A DNA stretch of 64,000 nucleotides, taken from Saccharum officinarum (Eukaryota; Streptophyta; Magnoliopsida; Poales; Poaceae). The notes below the pieces were generated by a model. It did no database searches, was not told the origin of the DNA, and saw only the letters and a list, made by a program, of their open reading frames with translations. Every line of letters starts with the position of its first letter. The stretch's first letter is position 1. Position numbers and translations under genes: made by a program. The stretch lies in contig CM036188.1 of NCBI GenBank assembly GCA_020631735.1, forward strand, positions 11,264,214-11,328,213, given 5' to 3'. Below are positions 61,600-64,000 of the stretch, piece by piece.

Positions 61600-62968
61600 T
61601 CCATCTGTCTGTGGATGATATGTTGTACTAAAATTCAATTTTGTTCCCAATGATTCATGTACAGCTTTTCAAAAGTGCGACGTAAACTGCGATCCTCGAT
61701 CAGATACAATCTTCTTTGGAACTCCATGCAAACATACTATTCTTTCTATATACAAGGTAGCTAATTATACTCCCGTGTAATTTAGTCTTGACTGGTATAA
61801 AATGAGCAACTTTAGTCAATCTATCCACTATCACCCAAATAGAATCACAATCTCTCTGAGTACGCGGTAACCCTACTATAAAGTCCATACCAACTTCCTC
61901 CCACTTCCATTCAGGAATCTTCATTGGTTGCACAATCCAGCAGGTCTCTGATGCTCTGCTTTCATCCTCTGACAAGTGTCACACAATGCCACATACTCAG
62001 CCACATCTCGCTTTAATCCAACCCACCAATATTTCTGTTTCAGATCCAAATACATCTTAGTACTACCAGGATGAATAGAATAAGCTGACTCATGAGCTTC
62101 GCGAAGAATTGCCTGTCTAACAGTTTGATCCTCAGATACACACAGCCTCTTTCCAAACCACAAAATCGCATTATCATCCATTCGAAAACCCTAGTGACTT
62201 ACCAATCACTATAACTTCTGCTATCTTCTTCAGTTTCTCATCCTTCAACTGACCCTTGTAAATTTCTTGCTCTAAAGTAGGCTCTATCACTAATTCCATT
62301 GTATTAGTAACAATGCCCAAATTCAAATATTCAAATTCAGCACATAACTCACTAGTCATAGACAGCGTCCGTATCTCATTGGCATAACTTTTTCTACTAA
62401 GAGCATCAGCTAATTTATTAGCCTTACCAGGATAATAGTGTATCTCAATATCATAATCCTTAATCAACTCTAACCATCTGCGTTGCCTCAAATTCAGGTC
62501 TGACTGAGTGAAAATATACTTCAAACTCTTATGATTAGTGTATATATCACTCTTATGTCCAATCAAATAATGTCTCCCAATCTTTAAAGCATGAACCACA
62601 GCTGCTAACTCCAAATCATGTGTAGGATAATTCAACTCATGCTTTCTCAACTGCCTAGATGCATAAGCCACAACTCTGCCTTCTTGCATAAGAACACATC
62701 CCAAACCTTGACGAGAAGCATCACAATAAATAGAAAACTTCTTACTCAAATCTGGCAAAACCAATATAGGCGCTGTAGTCAACCTCTTCTTCAATTCCTC
62801 AAAACTAGCTTGACATTTATCCGACCACACAAACTTGGCATTCTTCTCTAATAGAGATGTCATAGGTTTAGCAAGTTTAGAAAACCCTTCAATAAACCGT
62901 CTGTAATATCCAGCTAATCCCAAGAAACTACGAATCTCGCTAACATCAATAGGTGGTTTCCAATTCAA
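61600..62968 (-). pseudogene. Element B pol fragment: RT end, RNase H, integrase start
   Basis: Read on the minus strand: [21 protein letters not shown], RNase H ([24 protein letters not shown] with D changed to N), integrase zinc region ([22 protein letters not shown]) and core start (MDFIVGLP). Frameshifts occur near 62180, 61935 and 61770. It ends at 61600 at the integrase motif that continues, beyond element A, at 54211. The two pieces are therefore the halves of one element interrupted by A. Confidence 0.85.
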
Positions 62969-63620
62969 TAGATAAGCAAAATCTGATTTCTCTGTGCAAA
63001 TTCCAATTTCAGTAACTCAGTAAAACTGTTATATCTCGAGCTACAGACGTCCAATTCAGATGATCTTTACATGGTTGGAAAGCTTACAAAATTATCTACA
63101 ACTTTTATTCACAACACTTTTTCTGAATCTGTCAAATAATTGGCCAAAAATTGAACTTAACCGAAACTGTTTCAGAATTCCAGACTGTGCAGTAACCCCA
63201 ACTTGAAATAGATATATCTCTTAGCTCTTAATAGATATTAAAATAATTCTTGCGGGGTTGGAAAGATATAGAAGTCTAATTATTCCCAGTATAATTTCCT
63301 AAATTTCTCATTAATGGATTTTAAGTTATTTCTTAAACATCCCAGACTGATCCAAAAATCAGCAAAGGACAGAACTATGTTCACCTCATAACCAACTAAT
63401 ATATTTTGATCAAACTTAATATTCTTAACCATGGAACTTGTAGGCCTGTCTACAAAACTCCAGCACACATTACAAAGATACAAATCACACATTATCACAT
63501 TAACAATCCATCAATCACACAATTGTTCACACCACAAACTGACTCTCAAAACAATCCAACTTAAAATTGACTCGCAACTACTATCGTTCTAATTACATAG
63601 GGATTTTTCCTATTTCCTAG
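62969..63620 (-). other. Pre-gag spacer of element B
   Basis: Highly similar to 59855-60511. It is joined to pol at 62968 within a string shared by both sides (about ATTCAATA), suggesting a deletion through short homology that removed gag, protease and most of RT. Confidence 0.6.
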
Positions 63621-63718
63621 TTAAGCTTCTAATAAATCTTGGGGACGACCTAACTCCGCCCTTAATTGGTCAATCTCCTTATAAGCTTGCTCCTTAAGTT
63701 CTTTTTCCTTCAGCAACT
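63621..63718 (-). pseudogene. 3' end of the upstream ORF of element B
   Basis: Encodes LLKEKELKEQAYKEIDQLRA as in element A. An extra C (CCCC against CCC) then shifts the frame, giving a stop at 63621-63623. The rest of the ORF is replaced at 63719 by unrelated sequence. Confidence 0.75.
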
Positions 63719-64000
63719 CTTATGCAATGATGATGCCACAAGCTCATAACCAACTTTATAAATGTCTCCTTTAGACCCTTACAATCCTTGTAGATGGTTC
63801 TAACAGATTACCACTCTGAGAAAAGATACTGACGCTTGATAGTGACTTTGCAACCATGTAGATAGCTGATGCTTCCAGGTGACGAAATAGAACATATAAA
63901 CCTCCATCTTGTATCGTCTTTTAGTTCGACAAACCCTCTTAAGAAGAGATCAACTAGAGTACACCAAAGGATAGCTTGCATTTGGTTCTAAGTGATAACT
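63719..64000 (-). pseudogene. Fragment related to the scrambled interior of element E
   Basis: On the minus strand, CAAGCTATCCTTTGG, TAGTTGATCTCTTCTTAAG and a later CTACAAGGATTGTAAGGGTC line up in the same order with E around 44581-44630 and 45055-45080. There is no ORF. It runs off the window. Confidence 0.55.

Noticed and set aside
1..64000. CRISPR arrays, bacterial operons, phage or plasmid features
   Set aside because: No regularly spaced repeats, ribosome-binding sites or prokaryotic gene packing; all evidence points to plant nuclear repeats.

Overview
This window is repeat-rich plant nuclear DNA, almost certainly from a grass (Poaceae). It is built mainly from nested Ty3/gypsy LTR retrotransposons of the chromodomain-bearing (Tekay/Del-like, rice RIRE3/RIRE8-like) type. 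Each has 2.7-3.1 kb LTRs that begin TGTAACAC, a primer-binding site matching plant initiator tRNA-Met, and, where the 5' internal region survives, an extra ORF upstream of gag. There is no sign of bacterial gene organisation. Host-type sequence is limited to about 5.2 kb, present twice.

The dominant architecture is a very large inverted repeat. Positions 1929-24831 reappear, reverse-complemented and nearly identical, at 29849-58850, apart from one 6,106-bp insertion in the right copy. A run of exactly 100 N (24832-24931) lies between the arms, and the left arm ends inside an LTR at that gap. The palindrome may therefore be real, or it may be two alleles or haplotigs scaffolded head to head.

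Order along the left arm: an LTR of a nested element (1-1928, minus); the pol 3' end and 3' LTR of element A (1929-6568); the integrase end and 3' LTR of element B, into which A inserted (6569-10239); a host gene cut by B (10240-10510, minus); about 5 kb of host-like DNA with two decayed small-gene copies and a Ty1/copia fragment (10511-15451); then element C on the minus strand (15452-24831). Between gap and right arm: a LINE whose 5' part is inverted relative to its poly(A) end (24932-27004), and a CACTA transposon end (27328-27626).

Right arm: complete element C' (27632-39221) with ACTAC target-site duplications; the host-like DNA, interrupted by non-autonomous element E (42516-48616, target-site duplication ACGTG); the truncated host gene (50270-50540); the LTR and integrase end of B (50541-54211); element A (54212-61599), which lacks gag and protease but keeps a long open pol frame and an intact upstream ORF; the 5' part of B (61600-63718); and a fragment related to the scrambled interior of E (63719-64000).

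Deduced order of events: B inserted into the host gene and A into B; C inserted separately; the two copies of the region then separated (as alleles or by duplication); E entered only the right copy and the LTR at 1-1928 only the left. No host gene in the window looks intact. The most interesting items are the conserved upstream ORF, a pairing-conserved hairpin shared by four LTR families, the scrambled-pol non-autonomous lineage, and the unresolved palindrome.
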